This document shows, one piece after another, positions 18,698 through 28,800 of a stretch of 64,000 nt of DNA. Below the pieces are notes generated by a model. It was not told where the DNA came from. It ran no database searches and saw only the letters and a list, made by a program, of their open reading frames with translations. A program made the translations under genes and the position numbers. The first letter of the stretch is position 1. Each line of letters starts with the position of its first letter. Source of the stretch: JBQTGK01 sp052400665 (GTDB lineage: Bacteria; Bacteroidota; Bacteroidia; Bacteroidales; Marinifilaceae); NCBI GenBank assembly GCA_052400665.1, contig JBQTGK010000004.1; one strand, written 5' to 3'.

Positions 18698-18713
18698 AGT
18701 GGAGCTGCAGGGA
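18698..18713 (-). repeat. tmRNA 3' end, matching copy of the 16-bp direct repeat
   Basis: Identical to 1342-1357 in the same orientation. It spans the discriminator, the 3' acceptor strand and the 3' part of the T-stem of ssrA. Confidence 0.7.
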
Positions 18714-19098
18714 ATCGAACCCTGGTCCAAACATGCGATTAACAGGCTTTCTACATGCGTAGTGATTTATTAATTTTAGACTAAGGATAGGGAAAGCACA
18801 CCCGAGGCCTTAGCTTATCTTCTAAATTTCGCAGATAATCCGAAGCGTATTATCTGCTAACCCTGAATTGATAGCATCCAATTACTTACCGGAACAAGGT
18901 GGAACCATAAGCTGGATGTCTCGTCTCCACTCCTAGAGTGGTGATTAAGCTTTAATCTACTATGATTCGATTAAGCAGCAAGAGCGTAGTTATTTTCGCC
19001 AATTAAAAAGTGTGAGATCCGATATTTACGAGCTGGAATCACAACGCTCGACATGCTTACATATCAATTCTACATGCTGTCAAAACCACGTCAGCCCC
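18700..19098 (-). ncRNA. ssrA: Transfer-messenger RNA (tmRNA)
   Basis: The 5' end GGGGCTG pairs with CAGCTCC at the 3' end, followed by discriminator A; CCA is not encoded. The T-arm GGTTCGATTCCC and a tRNA-like D/T framework are present. The resume frame encodes the tag GENNYALAA followed by TAA (18971-19000), close to known Bacteroidota tags ending in ALAA. Pseudoknot-forming segments fill the centre. tmRNA with SmpB rescues stalled ribosomes and tags peptides for proteolysis. Its 3' end is a common integration target; a 16-bp copy lies at 1342-1357. The gene body itself is intact. Confidence 0.95.
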
Positions 19099-19355
19099 TA
19101 GAATTCATGCAAAATTAGTAAAAAACTCATCATTGTGTAAGAATTTTATGAGTAATTAAAATTAATCTGCAATATTTTCTATTTATCAGACCATTACAAA
19201 GCTCAATTTTGAACATGAGGTGTTAAAAATTTAAATAAAAAACTGAATTCTGTTAAAAAATCATTAAATTGAAAGAAGAAGCTCCATTTTTTATTTGAAG
19301 AACTTGTAAAAAGTTCATTCAATTATTATTACTCACACCTAAATACAATTTATAA

Positions 19356-20588
19356 ATGAGAAATAGAATTAGAGTTGGTGTTCTTCGTGAAACCAAAAAT
19401 CCACCAGATAGGCGAGTTGCAATTCCTCCTTTAACAGGATTAAAAATTTTTAATAAATATGCTAATGTTAGTATCTTTATACAGCCTAGTGATATTAGAT
19501 GTTTTACCGATGCGGAGTATAGAGAGCAAGGATATTTTTTAACTGAAGATTTAAGAGAATGTGATATATTGATAGGAGTGAAAGAAGTTAGTATTCCAAC
19601 TTTAATTCCCAATAAGACCTATATATTTTTTTCACATACAGCAAAAAAACAATCTTATAATAAAGAATTATTACGTCAGATAATTAAAAGGAATATTACT
19701 CTTATTGATTACGAATATTTAACAACTCCAGAAAATAAAAGATTAGTGGCATTCGGACACTGGGCAGGTGTTGTTGGTGCATATAAAGCATTGCGAGCTA
19801 GAGGTATGCGTACTGATTTTTACGATTTGCCGCCTGCAAGTTCTTGTAAGGATATGGCTGAGATATATGATTACTTAAAAACAATACAGTTGAAGCCAAT
19901 AAAAATTTTAGTTACAGGCGGAGGCCGTGTGGCAATGGGAGCAATGCAGACTATCAGAACTTTAAATTTGAAAGAGGTGAGTTCTGAAGAGTTTTTGTCC
20001 AAAGAATATGATATACCTGTAGTTTGCAGAATAGATCCTGATCAATATGTAGAAAGAAAAGATGGTGCTGATTTTGATTTAGAAGATTTTTATAGGTATC
20101 CGGAACTATATAGGTCTACTTTTAATAAATTTACAAAAGTGACTGATTTATTTATCGCATGTCATTACTGGGACCCGAAAGCTCCTAAATTTATCGAGCC
20201 TGAAGATTATAAAAATGAGGATTTTAAAATATCTGTCATTGCCGATGTGAGTTGTGATATTAATGGTCCAATTCCTTCAACTTTAAGAGCCTCGACAATT
20301 GCATCTTCTTTTTATGGTTACGATCGATTTAGTGGAGAAGAAACAATTCCTTTTGTTGATAAAAGAAATGTTACGGTTATGGCGGTTGATAATTTACCAG
20401 GCGAATTACCTAGAGATTCTTCTATTGATTTTGGGAAAGCTCTTTGTGAGAATGTGTACGGTGCTTTGTTTGGGAATGATCCCGATAAGATTATAGAGAG
20501 AGCTACTATTGCTAAAAATGGAAAATTAACGCCTAAGTTTGCTTACTTACAGGATTATCTAGAGGATGAAGATGAGGTAAAAGTATAA
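19356..20588 (+). CDS. Alanine dehydrogenase/PNT-family oxidoreductase, saccharopine dehydrogenase-like
   Basis: The 410-residue cytosolic protein starts RVGVLRETKNPPDRRVAIPP, the AlaDH/PNT N-terminal signature (R-E-x-K/T-x-PPDRRV), and has a Rossmann glycine motif VTGGGRVAMGAM near residue 190. The C-terminal half (VIADVSCDINGPIPSTLRAS; FSGEETIPFVDKRNVTVMAV) resembles saccharopine dehydrogenase (lysine-forming) and related enzymes more than true alanine dehydrogenase. NAD(P)-dependent amino-acid oxidoreduction is the safe call; the substrate is not certain. It is monocistronic, with a terminator after it. Confidence 0.8.
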   Translation: MRNRIRVGVLRETKNPPDRRVAIPPLTGLKIFNKYANVSIFIQPSDIRCFTDAEYREQGYFLTEDLRECDILIGVKEVSIPTLIPNKTYIFFSHTAKKQSYNKELLRQIIKRNITLIDYEYLTTPENKRLVAFGHWAGVVGAYKALRARGMRTDFYDLPPASSCKDMAEIYDYLKTIQLKPIKILVTGGGRVAMGAMQTIRTLNLKEVSSEEFLSKEYDIPVVCRIDPDQYVERKDGADFDLEDFYRYPELYRSTFNKFTKVTDLFIACHYWDPKAPKFIEPEDYKNEDFKISVIADVSCDINGPIPSTLRASTIASSFYGYDRFSGEETIPFVDKRNVTVMAVDNLPGELPRDSSIDFGKALCENVYGALFGNDPDKIIERATIAKNGKLTPKFAYLQDYLEDEDEVKV

Positions 20589-20592
20589 AGAA

Positions 20593-20623
20593 AGAGACCA
20601 AATGTAAAGCACTTGGTCTTTTC
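20593..20623 (+). terminator. Terminator after the AlaDH/PNT-family gene
   Basis: Stem AGACCAA / TTGGTCT is followed by TTTTC, 5 bp after the stop codon. It lies between convergent genes. Confidence 0.65.
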
Positions 20624-20630
20624 AAAGTTT

Positions 20631-21281
20631 TTATAAATTTTTCAATTTACTTATGGTTTCGTAAGGCTTTTGGGCTCCAAAAACAAAGCTTCCTGCAACT
20701 AAGGCATCGGCACCAGCTTCTATTAGTTTTTTACCTGTTTCTAGGTTCACTCCGCCATCAATTTCAATAAGTGTAGAGGCATTTTTTTCTTTTATTAGTT
20801 TGGAAATTTTTTCCACTTTCGAGTAGGTATTCTCAATAAAACTCTGACCTCCAAAACCCGGATTAACACTCATTAAAAGAACTAAATCAAGATCTGAAAT
20901 TATATCTTCTAAAACATTAACTGGCGTATGCGGATTTAAAGAGACTCCTGCTTTCATTCCGTGCTGTTTAATATTTTGTACGGTTCGGTGAAGATGAGTA
21001 CAAGCTTCATAATGTACAGTTAGATAGTCGGCACCCGCTTTTTGAAAAGCTTCTACATATCTGTCCGGATCAATAATCATTAAATGAACATCGAGCGGTT
21101 TTTTGGCAATTTTATTAATTTGTTCGACAACTGGCAGACCGTATGAAATGTTAGGAACAAAAACTCCGTCCATAATATCTAGGTGAAACCAGTCTGCTTC
21201 ACTCTTGTTTACCATCTCAATATCGTCTTTCAAATTTGTAAAATCTGCTGCTAAAAGCGAAGGCGAAATAATAGTTTGCAT
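20631..21281 (-). CDS. rpe: Ribulose-phosphate 3-epimerase
   Basis: The 216-residue TIM-barrel protein starts MQTIISPSLLAADF, with LDIMDGVFVPNISYG (metal and phosphate site), DVHLMI, MSVNPGFGGQSF and EIDGGVN, all standard Rpe motifs. It interconverts ribulose-5-P and xylulose-5-P in the pentose phosphate pathway. A longer frame from a TTG at 21314 exists, but that TTG lies inside a perfect -7 promoter element (TATCTTTG), so the ATG at 21281 is preferred and aligns with known Rpe N-termini. It is transcribed toward the AlaDH/PNT-family gene. Confidence 0.95.
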   Translation of the reverse strand: MQTIISPSLLAADFTNLKDDIEMVNKSEADWFHLDIMDGVFVPNISYGLPVVEQINKIAKKPLDVHLMIIDPDRYVEAFQKAGADYLTVHYEACTHLHRTVQNIKQHGMKAGVSLNPHTPVNVLEDIISDLDLVLLMSVNPGFGGQSFIENTYSKVEKISKLIKEKNASTLIEIDGGVNLETGKKLIEAGADALVAGSFVFGAQKPYETISKLKNL

Positions 21282-21311
21282 TTGATTGTTTAGTTTAATT
21301 TGTATTTTTGG

Positions 21312-21319
21312 CAAAGATA
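21312..21319 (-). promoter_or_regulatory. -7 promoter element of rpe
   Basis: TATCTTTG on the minus strand matches the Bacteroidota -7 consensus TAnnTTTG about 30 bp before the rpe ATG. No convincing -33 TTTG is seen. Confidence 0.5.
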
Positions 21320-21393
21320 TAATTAAAAAAGGACAAGAAATGAAAATTGTGTTTTTCGTCTCTTATCCTTCTGCTATTATTTTTAAATCAGGA

Positions 21394-22260
21394 TTATTCT
21401 CCTAAATAAGTTTTTAAAATTTTGCTTCTAAAAGCAGATTTCATTCTTTTAATTGCTTTTTCTTTAATCTGGCGAACCCTTTCACGTGTAAGTCCAAATT
21501 CCTTTCCTATTTCTTCAAGAGAATAAGGTGGTTTTCCATTTAGGCCAAAGTATAATCTAATTATAGAAGCTTCTCTTTTCGAGAGAGTAGATAAAGATCT
21601 CTCAATTTCTTTTCTTAGTGAATCGCGTATTAAGCTTTTATCAGGGCTAATATCGTCATTACTCAATAAAATATCATATAATGTATTTTCTTCATCTGGA
21701 TTTATAGGTGCATCCATAGAAACATGTCTTCCAGAGGCTTTTAAAGCTTCCTTTACATCTTTAGGGCTCATTTCTAAGATGTTGGCTATTTCATCGGGTG
21801 AAGGTTCACGTTGATATTCCTGTTCTAATTGAGCGAATGTTTTGTTGATTTTATTGATAGAGCCAATTTTATTTAGAGGAAGGCGAACAATTCTTGCTTG
21901 TTCGGCCAAAGCCTGTAGAATTGATTGGCGAATCCACCAAACGGCATAAGAGATAAATTTAAATCCTCGAGTTTCATCAAATCGCTGGGCAGCCTTAATT
22001 AATCCTAAATTTCCTTCGTTAATTAAATCGGGTAAGCTTAAACCTTGGTTTTGATATTGCTTGGAAACAGATACAACAAAACGTAGATTACATTTAATCA
22101 GTCGATCCAGAGCTTTTTTGTCACCATTCTTAATTTGTCTGGCAAGTTTTACCTCTTCTTCAGCAGAAATTAGTTCAACTTTACCAATTTCATGAAGATA
22201 CTTGTCTAGCGATGGAGTCTCCCTGTTTGTTACTTGTTTGGTTATTTTTAGCTGTCTCAT
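21394..22260 (-). CDS. rpoD: Primary sigma factor RpoD (sigma-A)
   Basis: The 288-residue protein has a short region 1.2 (PSLDKYLHEIGKVELISAEE), region 2 (DLINEGNLGLIKAAQRFDE; FISYAVWWIRQSILQALAEQ), region 3 and region 4 with the helix-turn-helix LEEIGKEFGLTRERVRQIKE. It lacks the long acidic region 1.1 insertion of proteobacterial RpoD, as is usual for Bacteroidota, whose sigma-A reads TTTG/TAnnTTTG promoters. It is divergent from rho across a 309-bp spacer. Confidence 0.96.
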   Translation of the reverse strand: MRQLKITKQVTNRETPSLDKYLHEIGKVELISAEEEVKLARQIKNGDKKALDRLIKCNLRFVVSVSKQYQNQGLSLPDLINEGNLGLIKAAQRFDETRGFKFISYAVWWIRQSILQALAEQARIVRLPLNKIGSINKINKTFAQLEQEYQREPSPDEIANILEMSPKDVKEALKASGRHVSMDAPINPDEENTLYDILLSNDDISPDKSLIRDSLRKEIERSLSTLSKREASIIRLYFGLNGKPPYSLEEIGKEFGLTRERVRQIKEKAIKRMKSAFRSKILKTYLGE

Positions 22261-22569
22261 ATTGGATTTAGTGGTATAAAATGAGCCAAATCGATTTGTC
22301 CATTAATATTTTAAATATAATAAAATGATTTAAAAAATGAAATTGAAACGAGTAGACAAATGTTAAAATTCAATTATATTGAACCTATTAAAATTATCAA
22401 ATAGATAAAACTGTAATTATTTTTTGCGCATTTATAACTAAATGTGTAATATTGCATTTGAATTCCGATTGATTCTTCTCATTTAGAGGTCGAAAGATCA
22501 GGTTCCGTATTGTTCAAATACAATTCTATCTAAAAAAAGAAATTACCCAAAAATATTAATAAAATTTTT
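22261..22569. other. Divergent rpoD-rho promoter region and rho leader
   Basis: The spacer has no ORF and must carry promoters for both genes. I found no exact TAnnTTTG on either strand with good placement. The rho mRNA leader may be long; Rho often regulates its own leader, but no specific structure is evident. Confidence 0.4.
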
Positions 22570-24288
22570 ATGTACGATATTCTTGAATTAAACAAGAAGC
22601 TTGTGCCTGAATTGCGAGAAATCGCTAAAGAACTCAAGATTAAGAAAATTGAGTCGTTCAAAAAGCAAGATTTGATTTATAAAATCCTTGATCAACAGGC
22701 AATTGTGGCTTCTGAAATGAAGACTTCTGAGAAAAAAGCTCCGCGAAAGAGAGCTAAAAAAGCAGAAGGAGAGGCAAAGGTTGAAGAAGATCAACCAAAA
22801 ATAAAGCTACGCAGAAGAAGAAAAACAGAACAACCAGTTAAGGATGTTGTTCGTAAAGCTGCAGCTCAAATTGAAACAGAAGAGAAACCAGAATCTCCAG
22901 TTAAAGAAAAACGTAAAGAACGTAAAACTGTTGAGGCGAAGGAAAAAGCTGTAAAAGCAGAGAAAACCGATAAAAAAGACGCTCCTAAAGTTTCCAAAGA
23001 GGAAAAAATAACTTCCGAAAAACCAGAGCGTTCAGAGCGACAAGTGCGCCCAGAAAGAACGGAAAAACACGATCGCCCAGAAAAACAGGATCGAGTTGAA
23101 AGACAAGAAAAGTCTAATCAACCTAGAAAAAGATTCGAAAAGAGAGAGAAAGAGAAGCTTTTTGAATTTGATGGAATTATTAATAGTTCCGGAGTGTTGG
23201 AAATTATGCCTGATGGTTATGGATTTCTTCGTTCATCTGATTATAATTATTTGAATTCTCCTGATGATATTTATGTTTCTCAATCTCAAATAAAATTATT
23301 TGGATTAAAAACAGGTGATACAGTTAATGGAACAATTCGTCCTCCTAAAGAAGGTGAAAAATATTTTCCATTAATTAAGGTTGCCGAGATTAATGGACGT
23401 TTACCTGATGTTATCAGAGATAGAGTTCCTTTTGATCACTTGACTCCTTTATTTCCAGATGAGAAATTTAATTTAACAGGGAAGGGTAGAAGTTCATTAT
23501 CAACCCGTGTAGTTGATATGTTTGCACCTATTGGTAAAGGGCAGCGTGGTTTAATAGTAGCTCAGCCAAAAACTGGTAAAACCGTATTGTTAAAAGAAGT
23601 TGCAAATGCAATTGCTGAGAATAATCCTGAGGCTTACATGATTATTCTATTAATTGATGAACGTCCGGAAGAGGTTACCGACATGGCTAGAAGTGTAAAT
23701 GCCGAAGTTGTTTCTTCGACATTCGATGAGCCTGCAGAGCGTCACGTTCGTGTTGCAAATATCGTATTAGAGAAAGCAAAACGTATGGTTGAATGTGGAC
23801 ACGATGTGGTAATTCTACTCGATTCAATTACACGTTTAGCTCGTGCTTACAATACAGTTTCTCCTGCTTCAGGGAAAGTGCTTTCTGGTGGTGTTGATGC
23901 AAACGCATTACACAAGCCTAAGCGTTTCTTTGGTGCAGCTCGTAATATCGAAAATGGTGGTTCGCTTACAATTTTGGCAACAGCCTTAACCGAAACTGGT
24001 TCTAAAATGGACGAAGTAATCTTCGAAGAATTTAAAGGAACTGGTAATATGGAATTGCAGCTTGATCGTAAATTATCGAATAAGCGTATTTATCCTGCTG
24101 TAGATATTACTGCATCAAGTACTCGTAGAGAAGATCTTCTTTTAGATGAGAATCAGCTAAACAGAATTTGGGTGCTTCGAAATTTCTTAACAGATATGAA
24201 CTCTGTTGAAGCAATGCAGTTTATTAGTGATAGAATGCGAAAAACCCGTTCAAATGAAGAATTCTTAATTTCGATGAACGATAAGTAG
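22570..24288 (+). CDS. rho: Transcription termination factor Rho with charged N-terminal insert
   Basis: The 572-residue protein has an N-terminal Rho_N-like helical domain (1-50: MYDILELNKKLVPELREIAK). About 150 residues of Lys/Glu/Arg/Pro-rich low complexity follow (about 50-195, with repeated PERSER/RPERTE/RPEKQ patterns), then the RNA-binding cold-shock-like domain (GFLRSSDYNYLNSPDDIYVS). The hexameric ATPase has Walker A AQPKTGKTVLLKE, Walker B VVILLDSITRLARAYN and the Q/R-loop GVDANALHKPKRFFGAARN. The insert is predicted disordered; such inserts are known in Bacteroidota Rho. E. coli Rho is about 419 residues, so the excess is the insert. Confidence 0.97.
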   Translation: MYDILELNKKLVPELREIAKELKIKKIESFKKQDLIYKILDQQAIVASEMKTSEKKAPRKRAKKAEGEAKVEEDQPKIKLRRRRKTEQPVKDVVRKAAAQIETEEKPESPVKEKRKERKTVEAKEKAVKAEKTDKKDAPKVSKEEKITSEKPERSERQVRPERTEKHDRPEKQDRVERQEKSNQPRKRFEKREKEKLFEFDGIINSSGVLEIMPDGYGFLRSSDYNYLNSPDDIYVSQSQIKLFGLKTGDTVNGTIRPPKEGEKYFPLIKVAEINGRLPDVIRDRVPFDHLTPLFPDEKFNLTGKGRSSLSTRVVDMFAPIGKGQRGLIVAQPKTGKTVLLKEVANAIAENNPEAYMIILLIDERPEEVTDMARSVNAEVVSSTFDEPAERHVRVANIVLEKAKRMVECGHDVVILLDSITRLARAYNTVSPASGKVLSGGVDANALHKPKRFFGAARNIENGGSLTILATALTETGSKMDEVIFEEFKGTGNMELQLDRKLSNKRIYPAVDITASSTRREDLLLDENQLNRIWVLRNFLTDMNSVEAMQFISDRMRKTRSNEEFLISMNDK

Positions 24289-24314
24289 TAATCGTATTAT
24301 AAAAAATATGTCAG

Positions 24315-24349
24315 GAGGCAGTAGGTGATTTACCTATTGCCTCTTTTTT
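24315..24349 (+). terminator. Intrinsic terminator of rho
   Basis: A 12-bp stem GAGGCAGTAGGT / ACCTATTGCCTC (one G-T pair) is followed by six T residues, 27 bp after the rho stop. Confidence 0.85.
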
Positions 24350-24558
24350 GTTCTATACTGGCTTGTTTTATCCGGATTTTCTAATGTTGATGAGGATTTT
24401 TCTAAAATATATAATATGTAATGATTTTATACTTGTTGTGGCTAATGATTTAAAAATTAATGATTAGTGATATTTTTGGAGCTTATTTTAAATAAGTATA
24501 AATAGCAAAAAAGGAGTAGTTTTGTAATCTCTAGATAGCAGAAATAGATTTTATTCTA

Positions 24559-24566
24559 TAAATTTG
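24559..24566 (+). promoter_or_regulatory. -7 promoter element before the AAA ATPase gene
   Basis: TAAATTTG matches TAnnTTTG 21 bp before the ATG at 24587. A TTTG at 24521-24524 is too far away to be a normal -33 box. Confidence 0.45.
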
Positions 24567-24586
24567 CGAAGTAAATTCTACAAAAT

Positions 24587-25774
24587 ATGGACACCTTATT
24601 ACAGACTCATAATAGTTTGTTGAAAAACAAAAAGAGCAATATTAGACGAGAATTAGCCGATCAGATTGATTGGTCTCAGCGTTTAATAGCGATAAAGGGC
24701 GCCCGAGGAGTAGGTAAAACTACTTTCCTTCTGGACTATGTTCGTGAGCATTGTGCAAACGATAAAACTTGTTTGTACATTAATATGAACAATCTCTTTT
24801 TTACTGAAAGAGGTTTGGTTTCTTTTGTCGATGAATTTTATAAAAAAGGTGGAAAGCTTTTGTTGCTCGATCAAATTCATAAATATCCCGAATGGGCTCA
24901 GGATTTGAAAATTTGCTATGAGCAGTATTCTGGTTTAAAGATTATTTTTACAGCATCTTCTATTTTACGAGTTAAAACAAATGAAATTCTTAAAGATTGT
25001 GTAAACGTTTATTATTTAAATGGTTTATCGTTCCGTGAATTTCTTAATCATGAAACAAATAATAAATTTAGAAGTTATTCTTTAGAAGATATTCTTAAAA
25101 ATCATGAGTCAATTGTAGAAGGCATTCTTGAAAAAGTTAGGCCTTTGGCATATTTTACAGATTATCTGCAGCATGGGTATTATCCATGTTATCAGGAGGA
25201 TAGGAGTTTTATCGATAGTTTATTGAAAATTGTCAACCTAATGTTAGAATTTGATATAACCTACCTAAATCAAATAGAACTTAAATATCTGCCTAAACTT
25301 AAAAAATTACTTTACATTATATCGGGTAGTGTACCCTTTCAACCCAATGTTAGTAAGCTCGCAAACGACGTAGAAACATCAAGAGCAACAATAATGAATT
25401 ACTTGCGTTATTTAAAAAATGCAAGATTAATACGCTTATTAAATACCAAAGAAAGCTATAAAGATTCATCAAAGAAACCAAATAAAGTATATTTGCATAA
25501 TACCAATCTTCTTTATGCAATCTCTCCTGACAATATAGATGAGGAAACTCTAAGAGAAACATTTTTCTATAATCAGGTTGAGCAAGGAAGGTTAATTACT
25601 AGTACCGATATGGGGCACTTTATGGTTGATGATAAATATAGCTTCTATATTTCGGATAGTTCAAACAATTTAGATTCAAAACTTAGAACCGAGAATTGTT
25701 TTGAAGCTGCCGATATGATCGAGCGCGGTGAAGGAAATAAGATTCCTTTGTGGTTGTTCGGTTTTTTATATTAG
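24587..25774 (+). CDS. AAA-family ATPase (AAA_14/DUF4143 type)
   Basis: The 395-residue protein has Walker A KGARGVGKTTFLLDY (about 38-50), Walker B KLLLLDQIHKYPEWAQDL (the variant DQ in place of the usual DE) and a sensor ITASS-like motif (IIFTASSILR). A winged-helix-like segment (VSKLANDVETSRATIMNYLR) and a C-terminal nuclease-like fold typical of AAA_14/DUF4143 proteins follow. This family is widespread in bacteria and archaea without settled function. It is encoded 61 bp upstream of PFOR but is probably unrelated to it. Confidence 0.82.
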   Translation: MDTLLQTHNSLLKNKKSNIRRELADQIDWSQRLIAIKGARGVGKTTFLLDYVREHCANDKTCLYINMNNLFFTERGLVSFVDEFYKKGGKLLLLDQIHKYPEWAQDLKICYEQYSGLKIIFTASSILRVKTNEILKDCVNVYYLNGLSFREFLNHETNNKFRSYSLEDILKNHESIVEGILEKVRPLAYFTDYLQHGYYPCYQEDRSFIDSLLKIVNLMLEFDITYLNQIELKYLPKLKKLLYIISGSVPFQPNVSKLANDVETSRATIMNYLRYLKNARLIRLLNTKESYKDSSKKPNKVYLHNTNLLYAISPDNIDEETLRETFFYNQVEQGRLITSTDMGHFMVDDKYSFYISDSSNNLDSKLRTENCFEAADMIERGEGNKIPLWLFGFLY

Positions 25775-25835
25775 AGAAATAGATAACAGAAATAAATTTA
25801 AACTACCATTAATTAAAATTAATTGGAGGCGTAAA

Positions 25836-28800
25836 ATGGCAAGAGAAAAAAAATTCATTACCTGCGATGGTAATGCAGCAGCCGCTCACGTAGCGTATAT
25901 GTTTAGTGAGGTGTCTTGTATTTACCCAATCACACCATCTTCACCTATGGCTGAATATGTTGATGAATGGGCTGCTCAAGGTCGTAAAAACCTTTTTGGC
26001 GAAACTGTTCAGTTAGTAGAAATGCAGTCGGAAGCTGGTGCAGCAGGTGCTGTACACGGATCTTTGCAAGCCGGTGCATTAACAACTACTTATACTGCAT
26101 CACAAGGATTATTGTTGATGATTCCTAACATGTACAAAATTGCTGGTGAGTTATTACCATGTGTATTCCACATTAGTGCACGTGCTCTTGCAGCACAAGC
26201 CTTAAGTATCTTTGGAGATCATTCTGATGTGTATTCTGCTCGTCAAACTGGTTTTGCAATGTTAGCTTCAGGTTCTGTTCAGGAAGTAATGGATCTTTCT
26301 GCAGTATCTCACTTAACAGCAATTAAATCTAGAGTTCCTTTCATGAACTTCTTTGATGGTTTCCGTACTTCTCACGAGATTCAGAAAATCGAAGCTGTTG
26401 ATATGGAAGACATGAGAGATCTAGTAGATCAAGAAGCTCTTCAGGCTTTCCGTGATCGTGCTTTAAATCCAGAAGCTCCTGTAACTAGAGGTACTGCTCA
26501 GAATCCTGATGTATACTTCCAGTCTCGAGAAGCTGCTAACCCATTTTACGATGCGGTTCCAGATATTGTTGCTGACTATATGAGTGAAATTACCAAAATT
26601 ACAGGAAGAGAATACAAGCCTTTCATGTATTATGGTGCTGAAGATGCTGAAAATATTATTATCGCAATGGGCTCTGTGAATGAAACCATTAAAGAAGCGA
26701 TTGATTATAAAATGGCTAACGGCGAAAAAGTAGGTGTTGTTTGTGTTCACTTGTATCGTCCATTCTCAGCTAAGCATTTCCTAAGCGTTATTCCAGAATC
26801 TGTAAAACGTATCTGTGTTCTTGATCGTACTAAAGAAACTGGTGCTAATGGTGAGCCATTGTATCTTGACGTAAGAGAAGTATTTTACGGAAAAGAAAAT
26901 GCTCCATTAGTAATTGGAGGTCGCTACGGATTAGGTTCTAAAGATGTAACTCCTTCGCAAATTGTTGCAGTTTATAAAAACTTAGCAATGAACGAACCTA
27001 AAAATCAATTTACTTTAGGTATTGTTGATGATGTTACTTTTACATCTCTTCCAATGTTACCTGAAGTGAAAATGAATTCAGAGTCTCTTTACGAAGCTAA
27101 ATTCTACGGTTTAGGTTCTGATGGTACTGTGGGTGCTAACAAAAACTCAATTAAAATTATTGGGGGTTCAACCGATAAATATTGTCAAGCTTATTTTGCT
27201 TACGATTCAAAAAAATCAGGTGGATTTACCGCTTCTCACCTACGTTTCGGTGATGAGCCAATCCGCTCTACATATCTAGTAACTACTCCTGATTTTGTTG
27301 CATGTCACGTTCCTGCTTACGTATATCTATATGATGTATTAAAAGGATTGAAAAAGGGTGGTTCATTCCTATTGAACTCAATTTATGATGCTGAAGAAAC
27401 TGTTAAGAATCTTCCCAATAGCATGAAAAAGTACATGGCTGAAAATGAGATTAAATTCTACATTATCAACGGTACTAAATTGGGTGAAGAACTTGGTCTT
27501 GGATCAAGAACCAATACAATTATGCAATCAGCATTCTTCAAAATTACTGGTGTAATTCCATTCGAATTAGCTGTTGAAGAGATGAAAAAAGCGATTGTTA
27601 AGTCTTATGGTAAAAAAGGTGAGAAAATCGTAAATATGAACTATGCTGCAGTTGATGCAGGTGGTGAGAATGTTGTGGAAGTTGAAGTTTCTGCTGATTG
27701 GAAAAACCTTGAGGATACCAAAGAGGTTGTTGATAAAAGCGATCGTCCTGAATTTGTAGCTAAGGTATGTGATCCAATGAATGCGCAAGCAGGTGATGAT
27801 TTAACTGTTTCAGCATTTAAAGGTCGTGAAGATGGTACATTCCCTAATGGAACTACGAAATTTGAAAAACGTGGTGTTGCTGTTAGTGTTCCTGAGTGGA
27901 ACGAGGAAACTTGTATTCAATGTAACCAGTGTGCTTACGTTTGTCCTCATGCTGCAATTCGTCCATTCATATTAACAGAAGAAGAAGTTGCTGCTGCACC
28001 AGAAGGAACTGCGGTTAAGCCTGCTACTGGGAAAGACTTAAAAGGTCTTAGCTTCCGTATTCAGGTTGCTGTGGAAGACTGTACAGGTTGTGGTAACTGT
28101 GCTGATGTATGTCCAGCTCCTAAGGCTAAAGCTTTAGTGATGAAGCATCTTGAAACTCAGGAAGCTGAGAAAGAAAGATGGCATTATATGGATGAAAAAG
28201 TAGGTTACAAAGAATTGTTACCTAAAAATAATGTGAAAAATTCACAATTTGCTCAACCATTATTCGAGTTCTCAGGAGCTTGTGCTGGTTGTGGTGAAAC
28301 TCCATATATCAAATTAATTACACAATTGTTTGGTGAGAGAATGATGGTTGCTAATGCTACTGGTTGTTCTTCTATTTACGGTGGTTCTGCTCCTTCAACT
28401 CCATATTGTAAAAACAATAAGAGTGGTAAAGGTCCAGCTTGGGCTAACTCATTGTTCGAAGATAATGCTGAATTTGGTTTCGGTATGAATGAAGGGGTTC
28501 GTAAAATGCGTAACCGTATTGAACTTCGTATGCAAAATGCTATGGAAGAAGTAAATGCTGATACTAAAGCTGCATTTGCTGAATGGCTAGAGAACAAAGA
28601 CAATGGTGAAGCTTCTGTAGCTGCTTCTGCAAAAGTTGAAGAAGCTCTTGCTAACGAATCTCACCCTGTTGCTAAAGAAATTCTTAACATTAAGAATTAT
28701 CTAATTAAGAAGTCTCAATGGATTTTCGGTGGTGACGGTTGGGCTTATGATATCGGATTTGGTGGATTAGATCACGTATTGGCTTCTGGTGAGGATGTAA

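Noticed and set aside
25728..25835. 36-residue N-terminal extension of PFOR
   Set aside because: It overlaps the end of the upstream ATPase gene in another frame and does not resemble PFOR; the ATG at 25836 follows a good ribosome-binding site.
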